Made by a program: the position numbers and the translations under genes. A stretch of 64,000 nt of DNA, from assembly GCF_900101265.1 (NCBI RefSeq), contig NZ_FMZS01000015.1, positions 97,641 through 161,640 of the forward strand, read 5' to 3'. Origin of the DNA: Massilia sp. PDC64. Lineage in GTDB: Bacteria; Pseudomonadota; Gammaproteobacteria; Burkholderiales; Burkholderiaceae_D. The notes below the pieces were generated by a model that searched no databases, was not told where the DNA came from, and saw only the letters and a program-made list of their open reading frames with translations. This document shows, piece by piece, positions 28,156 to 36,048 of this stretch. Every line of letters starts with the position of its first letter. The stretch's first letter is position 1.

Positions 28156-28179
28156 TCAATCACTCAACGGAGGTAGCAA

Positions 28180-28431
28180 ATGAATGTAGCCGAATTCCTG
28201 CAGGATGCGATCGTGGAACTGAAAGACGTCGACGAGTCGACACTGGTCCCCGCGCTGACGTTCGAGGAACTGGAACTGGACAGCCTGGACTACGTCGAAG
28301 TCCAGCTGCGCATCAAGAAGAAGTACAAGGTCGAGATCACGCCGGACCTGTTCGCATCCGGCCAGTTGAAGAACCTGGGCGACCTGGCTGCGTACATCGA
28401 GGCGAACCAGCCGCAGGCGGCGGTGGCGTGA
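28180..28431 (+). CDS. Acyl carrier protein
   Basis: 83 aa acidic carrier with the phosphopantetheine site Ser35 in ELDSLDYVEV and the typical helix LRIKKKYKVEITPDLF after it. CGGAGG lies eight bases before the ATG. It would hold the growing chain as a thioester for the ketosynthase, dehydratase and reductase of the operon. Its sequence differs from housekeeping AcpP (DSLDYVEV in place of DSLDTVEL), which fits a dedicated carrier. It overlaps the next gene by one base (TGATG). Confidence 0.93.
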   Translation: MNVAEFLQDAIVELKDVDESTLVPALTFEELELDSLDYVEVQLRIKKKYKVEITPDLFASGQLKNLGDLAAYIEANQPQAAVA

Positions 28432-29324
28432 TGACCGGTCAACCGCCCATCATCCCGCTCAGCCCGCGCGGCCGGCTCGGCGTGGAAGCCCTGATCGAGA
28501 AGTCGCATGCCGCGCCCATGGACCTGAACCAGGTCGTGCCGTGGCGGCAGGGTGTCGACCGCCAGGGCGTGCCCAAGAAGATGGAGCACTGCTGGATCTA
28601 CGGCACGCCGTGGTTCGATGCGCTGACGGACGCGCAGCGCCACGAGGTGCTGTGGCTGGAAAACGCGCGCGACGTGTCGATGTTCATCCTGCTCGAACAG
28701 ACGCTGCCGCCGCTGTACATGGGCTACCTGAATGCCCACCAGGATGCGCTGGCGCCGGACGTGCGCGAATACCTGATGATCTTCTCGAAAGAGGAAATCA
28801 TGCACACGCTGATGTTCCGGCGCTACATGAAGCTGGCGCGGCTGCCGCTGTTCGGCCCACCGGACGGCCTGCACGAGATGCTGACGGTGCAGCTGCCGAA
28901 GATGCATCCGGTGGCCGGCATCATCGCGACCCTGCTGCTCGAATGGGTGGCCGAATTGTCTGCCATGTTCGTGTCGCAGGACGAGATCGTGGATCCGCTG
29001 ACGCGCGAGATGTTCTACCAGCACCACCTGGAGGAAGCACGCCACATCGCGTTCGGGCGCTGGGTCGGCGAATCGTTCTTCGAGCATGCGCCGGACGTGC
29101 AGGCCGCGCAGATGCGCCAGATGATGCTCGGGATGATGGCGCGCCTCGTCCCGCAGTTCACGTACAACCCGGAGATCGCGCGCCACACGTCGTTCGCGTT
29201 CCCCATCGCCTGCGACGACCAGGCTGCGATCGACGCGGTGCGCTTCTCGGAACGGAGCCTGGCGCTCGACGAGAAACGCTTCGCGCCGCTGTACGCCTGG
29301 TTGCGCAAGGTGGGTGTGTCGTGA
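28431..29324 (+). CDS. AurF-like diiron oxygenase
   Basis: 297 aa ferritin-like helical protein of the AurF/CmlI diiron N-oxygenase superfamily. Four helices supply likely iron ligands: the Glu and neighbours in ENARDVSMFILLEQ, the FSKEEIMHTLMFRRYM helix, LEWVAELSAMF, and HHLEEARHIAFG with Glu201/Glu202 and His205. AurF and CmlI oxidise aryl amines to nitro groups, but many relatives act on other substrates, and no amine-making gene is in the operon. An ACP-bound acyl chain is therefore a possible substrate, which is an inference. It overlaps the ACP gene by one base and the FAD oxidoreductase by four (GTGA). Confidence 0.82.
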   Translation: MTGQPPIIPLSPRGRLGVEALIEKSHAAPMDLNQVVPWRQGVDRQGVPKKMEHCWIYGTPWFDALTDAQRHEVLWLENARDVSMFILLEQTLPPLYMGYLNAHQDALAPDVREYLMIFSKEEIMHTLMFRRYMKLARLPLFGPPDGLHEMLTVQLPKMHPVAGIIATLLLEWVAELSAMFVSQDEIVDPLTREMFYQHHLEEARHIAFGRWVGESFFEHAPDVQAAQMRQMMLGMMARLVPQFTYNPEIARHTSFAFPIACDDQAAIDAVRFSERSLALDEKRFAPLYAWLRKVGVS

Positions 29325-30835
29325 CGGACGCCGGCAGCCGCTGGGACGCGATCTGCGTCGGCGCCGGCATCACGAGCCTCGCGTTCGGCGCGCAGGTGGT
29401 GAAGCGGCATCCCGGCGCGCGCATCCTCGTCATCGACAAGCACGGCGTGCCGGGCGGCTATGCGACCGTGTTCCGGCGTCCGAAGGCGGACGCCGCCTTC
29501 GACTGCAGCCTGCACAAGCTGAGCGGCATGGGCGAGGGCGGCAATCTGCGCCGCATCTTCGCCGACCTCGGGCTCGACCTGGAACTGGACCTGAAGGTCC
29601 CAGCCGATTATTTCGAAGCCTGCCTGCCCGGCGGATCCATCCGGTTCGGCAACGGCGTCGACGCGTTCCGCCAGGCGCTGCTCGAACGCTTCCCGCACGA
29701 ACGCGCGGGCCTGGACCGCTTCTTCGACGAGGTGGCCGTCCACGGCCGCAACGGCTACCACCAGTTCCAGATGATGGACGGCAGCTTCGAGCCGGACTTC
29801 GCGCAGCTGCGCTACGCCCACAAGCATCTGAAGCACGTGACGGTGGCCGATGCGCTGGCCGAGCGCATCGCCGACCCGTGGCTGCGCGAGATCCTGGCGG
29901 CCACCGGCATCTACGTGGGTGGCTTCCCGGAAGACCTGGGCTACCTGTACTTCCTGCACGTCGTCTACGCGACGCTCACGCAGGGCAATGCCTATGTCGA
30001 GGGCGCGTCGCAGCGCCTGTCGGACGTGCTCGCGGGCCGCATCGGCGCGGCGGGCGGCCAGGTGCTGCTGGGGACCGCGGTGCGCAAGATCATCAGCGAT
30101 GCCGATGGCCGCGTGCGCGGCGTGACGACGGCCAAGGGCGATTTTTACGCGGACCGCGTGTACCTGAACGCGGCACCGCACTACGCGCTGCGCACCCTGT
30201 TCGACGACCAGCCGGCGCTGGCCGCCGTATGGCGGAAGCTGGAGAACCTGAAGCCGTCGCGCTCGACGACGACGGTGTACCTGACGACGGACGCGGCCCC
30301 CGCGGATCTCGGCCTCGCCAGCACCGAGACGATGATCTTCGCATCGGGCGCCGACGCGAGCCGCGCAGCAAGGGCGAACTGCGCAAGCGACGACGCGTGC
30401 GAACGGGCCTACTGGCGCGACAGCGTCATGGAAGTCACGAACTACCACGCGCTGGACCCGAACGGCGGGCGCATCGTGTGCCTGAACGTGCTGGATGCGA
30501 TGGCGCACTGGCCGGAGCGCCGTTCGCCCGCGTACAAGCTGAAGAAGGCGCGCGCGCTGAATGTCCTGCTCGAACGGCTGTATGCCGCGAAACCGGGCTT
30601 GCGCGGGCACGTCGTCTACACGGAAGTGTCGACGCCGCGCACGTACGAGCGTTTTACCAACAACACGGACGGCGCGGGCTATGGCGCGATGGTGGGGACG
30701 GATCTGTCCGGCCACGTATTCCACCACGCGTTCCCCATCGCGGGCGTCCATTTTCTCAGCGCCTGGGTGGCCGGTCCCAGTTACGAGGCCGCATTCGGGT
30801 ATGCCGAGATGAAGGCGAAGCAATGGGCAGCCTAG
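29321..30835 (+). CDS. FAD-dependent oxidoreductase, phytoene desaturase/CRTISO-like
   Basis: 504 aa. The N-terminus has the dinucleotide-binding fold AICVGAGITSLAFGAQVVKR and IDKHGVPGGYATVFRR, which is the carotenoid isomerase / retinol saturase pattern. The C-terminal FAD-binding part reads HHAFPIAGVHFLSAWVAGPS. Members saturate, desaturate or isomerise polyene chains. No carotenoid genes are present, so a polyunsaturated acyl chain made by the ketosynthase operon is the natural substrate to suspect. The GTG start overlaps the diiron oxygenase stop (GTGA), and the 3' end overlaps the hydrolase start by 13 bases. Confidence 0.85.
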   Translation: MTDAGSRWDAICVGAGITSLAFGAQVVKRHPGARILVIDKHGVPGGYATVFRRPKADAAFDCSLHKLSGMGEGGNLRRIFADLGLDLELDLKVPADYFEACLPGGSIRFGNGVDAFRQALLERFPHERAGLDRFFDEVAVHGRNGYHQFQMMDGSFEPDFAQLRYAHKHLKHVTVADALAERIADPWLREILAATGIYVGGFPEDLGYLYFLHVVYATLTQGNAYVEGASQRLSDVLAGRIGAAGGQVLLGTAVRKIISDADGRVRGVTTAKGDFYADRVYLNAAPHYALRTLFDDQPALAAVWRKLENLKPSRSTTTVYLTTDAAPADLGLASTETMIFASGADASRAARANCASDDACERAYWRDSVMEVTNYHALDPNGGRIVCLNVLDAMAHWPERRSPAYKLKKARALNVLLERLYAAKPGLRGHVVYTEVSTPRTYERFTNNTDGAGYGAMVGTDLSGHVFHHAFPIAGVHFLSAWVAGPSYEAAFGYAEMKAKQWAA

Positions 30836-31656
30836 TTGCTCGTGTATCGGGCGGCGTCCTGATGCGCACCTTGTTCAAGCCAGTGTTTGGCTGGCGCGGC
30901 GACGGCCTGGCGGGCCTGCAACCGTTCGTCCACACGGGCGCGGACGGCAGCTGGCTGGCCGGTGCGGTGTACACGAGCCGGCGCGTGCCGGCACGGGGCG
31001 TCGTGCTCCTGTGCCATCCGTTCCTCAAGTACGGCATGCACTGGTTCTTCAAGCACGGCTACCACGCGTGGCTGGCGGAGGCGGGCTACCACGTCGTCGG
31101 CTTCGACTTCAAGGGATTCGGCCGCAGCACGGTCGGCGGCATGTCGTTCGCGGAAGACGTGATCGCGCTGGGCGAATGGGCGCGTGCCAGCTGGCCGGAG
31201 CTGCCCGTGCACGTGCTGGGCGCGTCGTTCGGCGCCTTCCACGCGCTGCACGCCATCGCGACGGGCCGCACCGCATTCGCCTCCGTGCTGTGCGACAGCG
31301 TGCCGGCCACGGTCGCGCGCTTCTTCGGCAGCGGCGTGACGGGCGCCGTGATGCGCGGAATGAGCACGAGCCGCTGGGCCGATGCGACGGGCACGCGTCC
31401 CATCTTCCGCTCGCTGCCGCTGCCGGACGACCTGCCGCGCCTGTTTCTGTTCGGCGGGGACGACCCGTACATCACGTCCGCCGAGGTGGAGCGGCTGCGC
31501 GACGTCTGCGGCCCGGGCAATGTGCGCGTGTATCCCGACTGCGGTCACCTGGAAGTGCGCAAGGCCTTCCCCGGCGCCTACCGCGGCGCCATCCTCGGTT
31601 TTCTCGATCATTCATCTTCTGGCAAGGAAGGACATTCATGGCATCGAACGCAGTAA
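30823..31656 (+). CDS. Alpha/beta hydrolase of the ketosynthase operon
   Basis: 277 aa serine hydrolase fold. The nucleophile elbow is GASFGAF (Ser in HVLGASFGAFHAL), the oxyanion region is LLCHPFLKYGMHWFF, and the C-terminal FGGDDPYI and DCGHLEVRKAF supply Asp and His. In this setting it may act as a thioesterase releasing the finished chain from the ACP, or as a lipase/esterase. The ATG at 30823 is used; ATG at 30862 (MRTLFKPVFG) is a fair alternative. It overlaps both neighbours, so translation is coupled. Confidence 0.83.
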   Translation: MGSLVARVSGGVLMRTLFKPVFGWRGDGLAGLQPFVHTGADGSWLAGAVYTSRRVPARGVVLLCHPFLKYGMHWFFKHGYHAWLAEAGYHVVGFDFKGFGRSTVGGMSFAEDVIALGEWARASWPELPVHVLGASFGAFHALHAIATGRTAFASVLCDSVPATVARFFGSGVTGAVMRGMSTSRWADATGTRPIFRSLPLPDDLPRLFLFGGDDPYITSAEVERLRDVCGPGNVRVYPDCGHLEVRKAFPGAYRGAILGFLDHSSSGKEGHSWHRTQ

Positions 31657-32390
31657 AGAAACAATGGGTACTGGTCACGGGCGGCACGCGCGGCATCGGC
31701 CGCGGTCTCGTCGCCGCCTTCTGCGCGGCCGGCTACGACGTCGTGTTCACCTACCAGCGCTCGCACGAGGCGGCCGCGGAACTCGTGCGCGAGATGGCAG
31801 CCATCGGCGCGCACGCGGCGGGTCACTGCTGCGACAGCGCGGACGAGGAAGCCGTCAACGCGCTGGCGCGCGGGCTGCTCATGGAGCGGGGCGCGCCGCA
31901 TGCCGTCGTCAACAACGTGGGCATCACGCGCGACGCGGTCCTCATGCGCATGAGCAGCGCGCAGTGGACGGACGTCGTCAACGCGAACCTGAACGCGTCG
32001 TTCTACGTCACCCGCGCGTTCGCGCACGCGATGGTGGAAGAGGGTGACGGCGTGATCCTGCAGATGTCGTCCGTGTCCGGCTTCAAGGGTAACGTGGGGC
32101 AGACGAATTACTCGGCCACGAAGGCCGCGATGATCGGCATGACGCGCTCGCTCGCACTGGAACTGGGCCGCTTCAACGTGCGCGTGAACGCCATCGCGCC
32201 CGGCTTCATCACGACCGAGATGACGGCGGAGATCCCCGAGGCGAAGCTGAAGACGCTCGGCGCGGGCATTCCACTGCGCCGCTTCGGTACGGTGCGCGAA
32301 GTGGCGTCGCTCGCGACCTACCTTGCGTCCGCGGACGCCGCCTACATCACGGGCCAGACGTTCGTCATCGACGGCGGCCTCACCGCGTGA
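31638..32390 (+). CDS. FabG-like 3-oxoacyl-ACP reductase (SDR)
   Basis: 250 aa classical short-chain dehydrogenase. NADP-binding TGGTRGIGRGL is near residue 14, NNVGITRD and the catalytic Ser (LQMSSVSGFKG) follow, and Tyr158/Lys162 lie in NYSATKAAM. The C-terminus YITGQTFVIDGGLTA matches FabG. It would reduce the 3-keto group left by the operon's ketosynthase before MaoC dehydration. AAGGAAGG precedes the ATG, and the gene overlaps the hydrolase by 19 bases. Confidence 0.92.
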   Translation: MASNAVKKQWVLVTGGTRGIGRGLVAAFCAAGYDVVFTYQRSHEAAAELVREMAAIGAHAAGHCCDSADEEAVNALARGLLMERGAPHAVVNNVGITRDAVLMRMSSAQWTDVVNANLNASFYVTRAFAHAMVEEGDGVILQMSSVSGFKGNVGQTNYSATKAAMIGMTRSLALELGRFNVRVNAIAPGFITTEMTAEIPEAKLKTLGAGIPLRRFGTVREVASLATYLASADAAYITGQTFVIDGGLTA

Positions 32391-32402
32391 ACGGGAGGCA
32401 GC

Positions 32403-32726
32403 GTGACCTATGTCGTGACCGAACCGTGCATCGGCTGCAAGCACACGGACTGCATCCAGGTGTGTCCGGTGGACTGCTTCCATGAAGGCGCGAACTTCCT
32501 CGCCATCGACCCGGAACGCTGCGTCGATTGCGGGCTGTGCGAAGTGGAGTGTCCCGTCGGCGCCATCGTCGCGGAAAGCGACCTGGCACAGGGCCAGCTG
32601 CACTGGCTCGCGCTGAACGAGGACCTCGCGCGCCGCTGGCCGCCCATCACGCAGCGCAAGCCGGCGCTGCCCGACGCCGCCGACTGGGCCGCGCGCACGG
32701 ACAAGCTGGCGGCGCTCGTCCGCTGA
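32403..32726 (+). CDS. FdxA-type ferredoxin (3Fe-4S/4Fe-4S)
   Basis: 107 aa. It carries two cysteine groups in the seven-iron ferredoxin order: CIGCKHTDCIQVCPVDCF and then CVDCGLCEVECPVGAI. The GTG start has GGGAGG seven bases upstream. As the last gene of the operon it is a plausible electron donor to the AurF-like diiron oxygenase, which needs reducing power. That pairing is inferred from context. FdxA proteins also occur as stand-alone housekeeping genes. Confidence 0.92.
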   Translation: MTYVVTEPCIGCKHTDCIQVCPVDCFHEGANFLAIDPERCVDCGLCEVECPVGAIVAESDLAQGQLHWLALNEDLARRWPPITQRKPALPDAADWAARTDKLAALVR

Positions 32727-32735
32727 CGCGCATGT

Positions 32736-32762
32736 CCCCCCACGGCACATTTCCCCCCACGG
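32736..32762. repeat. Two CCCCCCACGG direct repeats before the LuxR gene
   Basis: CCCCCCACGG occurs at 32736-32745 and again at 32753-32762, a 17 bp period, in the short gap between the ferredoxin and LuxR genes. Helical-phase direct repeats of this kind can be regulator sites; this is a suggestion only. Confidence 0.45.
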
Positions 32763-32805
32763 ATGTGGCATGCGCGCCGGGTCGCGATGGCGCATCCTTA
32801 TCGCC

Positions 32806-33534
32806 ATGAACTCACCCATCGATCATCGCATCCTCGCCCTGTTCTCCGCCTGCCAGGGCATCGACACGCGCGCGGGCTTCCTGGACGACGTGTACCCGCT
32901 GCTGCAACAAATATTGCCGCACGAGCGTTTCGTGTGCGGCATCGCAACGGTCGCCCCGGTGGCCGTGCTGGACGTCGTCGATGCCGGCTTTCCCGACGTG
33001 TTCGTCGACGGCATCGTCGACGGGCGCGGCCGCATCGCCAGTCCCGTGATCCGCCACTGGCTCATGCACGACGCGCCCGTGTATTTCGACGACGCCGTGT
33101 GTGACGCTTTCGTGGAACCGGAGGATGACGCGTGGCTGGCGGCATTCCGGCGGCACGGCATGCGCAACTTGCTCGCGCACGGCGTCAAGGACCTGCACGG
33201 CGGCGCGACCAGTTACTTCTGCTTCGCGGGCGTGCCGGACGGCGGGGAAGCGGGAACGCGGCTCCTGCAGCTCATCGTGCCGCACCTGCACGCCGCCCTG
33301 CGCACGCATTACCGGCTCAAGGACCGCGCGCAGGACGTCGAGCTGTCGTACCGCGAGCGCGAAGTCCTGCAACTGGTTTGCGTCGGCAAGACCAACGAGG
33401 CGATCGGGACCATCCTCGGCATCAGTCCGTGGACGGTCAAGGTCCACGTGCGCAACTTCATGGCCAAGCTGAACGTCTCGACCCGAGGTCACGCCGCCGC
33501 GCTGGCCATGAAGAACGGCCTCGTCACCATCTAG
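32806..33534 (+). CDS. LuxR-family (EpsA-like) transcriptional regulator
   Basis: 242 aa. The C-terminal ~65 residues are a LuxR/NarL helix-turn-helix (LSYREREVLQLVCVGKTNEA, then ISPWTVKVHVRNFMAKLNV). The N-terminal part is a GAF-like sensory region without REC domain residues and without a clear homoserine-lactone pocket, as in EpsA-type regulators. Start is uncertain: MNSPIDHRIL at 32806 is favoured, while ATG at 32770 would add 12 basic residues. No strong ribosome site is visible for either. It lies 79 bp after the biosynthetic operon on the same strand and is the obvious candidate regulator. Confidence 0.83.
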   Translation: MNSPIDHRILALFSACQGIDTRAGFLDDVYPLLQQILPHERFVCGIATVAPVAVLDVVDAGFPDVFVDGIVDGRGRIASPVIRHWLMHDAPVYFDDAVCDAFVEPEDDAWLAAFRRHGMRNLLAHGVKDLHGGATSYFCFAGVPDGGEAGTRLLQLIVPHLHAALRTHYRLKDRAQDVELSYREREVLQLVCVGKTNEAIGTILGISPWTVKVHVRNFMAKLNVSTRGHAAALAMKNGLVTI

Positions 33535-33535
33535 C

Positions 33536-34534
33536 TCAGCTTATTTCCTGCAGCCGGCCCCGCACGATGCCGGCCAGGGTCTGCACCGCGAACACCGCGA
33601 TGACGAGCGTGGCGATCCCGAGGATGAGCAGCGCGATCGCATCCATCACCGGGCTGTCCGCGACGGCCGCGTAGCGCAGCGCGGCGACGGCCGACGCGGC
33701 GAGCGGGAAGCTGGCGGCCCACCACGCCACGCGGAACGGCGAGCAGGCCGGCAGGTGGACGAGGCGCGCCAGCAGCACGGGCAGCAGGAACAACATGACC
33801 ATGACGAGGCCCTGGGCGAACGCGTCGACGCGGCCGAACGTCGTCGTGTAAGCCGAGTAGCCCACCGCGAACGGCGCCATCAGGATCAGCAGCGACGGCT
33901 GCAGCGCGGGCGGCAGCGGGTCTTCCGTGACCAGGCGCGACAACAGCATCGCCAGCAGCGGCAGCGCGAAGAACAGGCCGACGGCGAGGCCGAACACCAT
34001 CACGCCATGCATGCCGTCCCAATGCAGCAGCGGCGCCGCGAGCGGGATGTCGAGCATGCCCACGACGGGGACGATCCACGCCGGCGCCACCTGGGCCGGC
34101 GTGTGGCGCACGGACAGCCAGCGGGTGACGATGGTCCACGCGAAGACGGTCATCCCGACGGCGCCCAGCACCCACGCGAGGCGGGCCAGGGCAAGGCTGA
34201 CGTCGGCCAGCAGGAACGGCAGCAGCAACAGGCTGATGAGCGGGGTGCCGAACAGGTTGCCGCCGACAGGATGGGAGAACTCGGCACGCACCGTGGACCA
34301 ACCCGTCGCGGCCTTGACGCCGTAGGCGACGGCCAGCACGACGAAGGTCACGACCGCGAGGCCGCCGATGGCCTGGCCGACGACGGCCGGCGCGCCGAAC
34401 GCCTGGTGCGCGAGACGCCAGGCGAGTGCCAGGCCCGTGAGACCCATCACGGCCCCGAACAGGCCGACTGGCAGGTAAGAGAGGGTGGTCGGAACGGCTG
34501 GTGCGGCGGCGGTGGCGGGGCGTGCGGCATGCAT
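33536..34534 (-). CDS. TDT/SLAC1-family anion transporter
   Basis: 332 aa with ten hydrophobic helices, the size and layout of the tellurite-resistance/dicarboxylate transporter family (TehA, Mae1, SLAC1). Landmarks are LPVGLFGAVMGLTGLALAWR at the N-terminus, EFSHPVGGNLFGTPLISLLL, and PAWIVPVVGMLDIPLAA. The ATG at 34534 has GAGGAGAC six bases upstream, which fixes the start over a longer in-frame one. Substrate is unknown. It is convergent with the LuxR gene, with one base between the two stop codons. Confidence 0.87.
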   Translation of the reverse strand: MHAARPATAAAPAVPTTLSYLPVGLFGAVMGLTGLALAWRLAHQAFGAPAVVGQAIGGLAVVTFVVLAVAYGVKAATGWSTVRAEFSHPVGGNLFGTPLISLLLLPFLLADVSLALARLAWVLGAVGMTVFAWTIVTRWLSVRHTPAQVAPAWIVPVVGMLDIPLAAPLLHWDGMHGVMVFGLAVGLFFALPLLAMLLSRLVTEDPLPPALQPSLLILMAPFAVGYSAYTTTFGRVDAFAQGLVMVMLFLLPVLLARLVHLPACSPFRVAWWAASFPLAASAVAALRYAAVADSPVMDAIALLILGIATLVIAVFAVQTLAGIVRGRLQEIS

Positions 34535-34644
34535 GGCGGGTCTCCTCGTGATGGTGCTGACGAGGTCATTCTGGGGGCGCGGGCACCCGGCCGCCATGCC
34601 CGGATGCGGCAGCGTTTTGCTCTATCGTCTCGATCGGCGGCCGC

Positions 34645-35610
34645 TTACCCGCGGCGGATGGCGTGCAGCCACACGGCCGCGATGCGCTCCACGTTCTCAT
34701 AGCCTTCGCAGCCCAGCTGGCCGCCGAAGACGTCCGGATCCAGTTCCTCGTACGACCAGCAGTCCGTGTCGGCATCGAGGCGGTCGCGGATGGCGGCGAG
34801 GAACGGGTCGGCGCCGTCGACGATGGCCACGCCCGTGTACAGCAGCAGGCTGCCGCCGGGATGCAGGCGGTCCAGCGCCGCGTGCACGATGCGGATCGAC
34901 AGGTCGGCCCCGTGCATGCCGCCGCCGTGGCGGTACGTCAGCTCGTCCGGGTCGAGGATGTACGGCGGGTTCGACATGACGAGGTCGAAGCCGCCGTCGA
35001 CGCCGTCCAGCAGGTCGCTGCGGCAGGGCACGACGTTGTGCGCCCCGTTCAGGCCCGCGTTGACTTCCGCGAGCGCCAGCGCGGCCGGGTTGATGTCGGC
35101 CGCGTAGACGGTGGCGTCGGGGCAGCGCAGCGCCAGTTCGATCGCGCCCGGACCGGCGCCGGCCCCGATGTCGACAGCGCGGCGCACGGGCCGGCGCAGC
35201 CCCCCGTGCGCCGCAAGCACGCGCTTGAGGGCGCTCGTGTAGCGGTAGGTGTCGGGGCCGAAGAACACGGCGTCCTCATCGTCCGTGGGCCAGGCCGAGT
35301 GGAAATACAGGTGGTCGCCGACGGTCGAGGCGCGCACGTTCGCGCGCCACCCGTCCGCGCCTTCCGGGACCGCCAGGCCGGCCGCGCGCAGCTGGGCCTC
35401 GATGGCATCCGGCAGCACGCCGGCATGGTACGGCCGGCTCCAGCCGAACACGCCCCGCAGGTCGCGGGCCCAGGCATTCTCCGGACGGTTGTTGACCCGA
35501 CGGTGCGTGGCGGGAGTGACGGTCACGAAACGGTAGCCGGTGGCCTGTAGACTGCGGCCGAGCGCGGCGAGCGCGTCGTGGTGGGCAAACGTGGGGGCGG
35601 TCGGGGTCAT
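34645..35610 (-). CDS. Class I SAM-dependent methyltransferase with NPPY motif
   Basis: 321 aa. The C-terminal ~200 residues are a Rossmann methyltransferase: VDIGAGAGPGAIELALRC binds SAM, VYAADINPAALALAEVNA follows, and VMSNPPYILDPDEL is the NPPY catalytic motif of N-methyltransferases that modify amide or amino groups (PrmC, HemK and rRNA enzymes). The N-terminal ~130 residues resemble a substrate-recognition region. The ATG at 35610 gives MTPTAPTFAHHDALAALGRS; a longer in-frame start adds an Arg-rich stretch. Substrate is not known. Confidence 0.85.
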   Translation of the reverse strand: MTPTAPTFAHHDALAALGRSLQATGYRFVTVTPATHRRVNNRPENAWARDLRGVFGWSRPYHAGVLPDAIEAQLRAAGLAVPEGADGWRANVRASTVGDHLYFHSAWPTDDEDAVFFGPDTYRYTSALKRVLAAHGGLRRPVRRAVDIGAGAGPGAIELALRCPDATVYAADINPAALALAEVNAGLNGAHNVVPCRSDLLDGVDGGFDLVMSNPPYILDPDELTYRHGGGMHGADLSIRIVHAALDRLHPGGSLLLYTGVAIVDGADPFLAAIRDRLDADTDCWSYEELDPDVFGGQLGCEGYENVERIAAVWLHAIRRG

Positions 35611-35804
35611 GCGCGGAGCATGCGCGCAGCGCGCACGTACGTCCGTACGGAGGCGCACAGAGACGTGGACGGGCTGTCATGCAGAGCGGGTCTGCCCTAT
35701 GGCATGATGTGAATTATGTGAAAGTTCGAACAGATGCGGCCGCGCGCCGTATGCACAATGGACGGGCTGATGCAGGACGCGTGGCCCTAACGACGAGGAT
35801 GACC

Positions 35805-35987
35805 ATGAAGACGACGCCGGACGTATCCCTCCGCGAGCGACTGGAGCGTGAGGTCGAGCGCGAGCGCCACGAACGCCTGCTGCACGACGAAGAGCGCGCC
35901 GGCCTGGCGGTGGACGACGAGTTCCGCCTCAAGGATGCGCGCGAGAACATGGGGTCGGTGAAGATCCGGCGTCCCGGCGGACGCTGA
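35805..35987 (+). CDS. Small charged protein of unknown function
   Basis: 60 aa, start MKTTPDVSLRERLEREVERE, rich in Arg and Glu and predicted as one long helix. It ends in ENMGSVKIRRPGGR. GAGG is seven bases before this ATG; an in-frame ATG two codons earlier is possible. It lies 61 bases before the zinc peptidase gene on the same strand and may share its transcript. No family is recognised. Confidence 0.6.
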   Translation: MKTTPDVSLRERLEREVERERHERLLHDEERAGLAVDDEFRLKDARENMGSVKIRRPGGR

Positions 35988-36048
35988 GGTCGCCCGGCAC
36001 GAGAATAACGACGAGGTACCGTTCGCGGTACCCGCAAGGAGAATCATC

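Noticed and set aside
26067..32726. Assignment of the ketosynthase operon as an aryl polyene or polyyne cluster
   Set aside because: Aryl polyene clusters carry paired ketosynthases, ammonia-lyase/ligase and acyltransferase genes, and polyyne clusters carry several membrane desaturases and a fatty acyl-AMP ligase; none of these are here.
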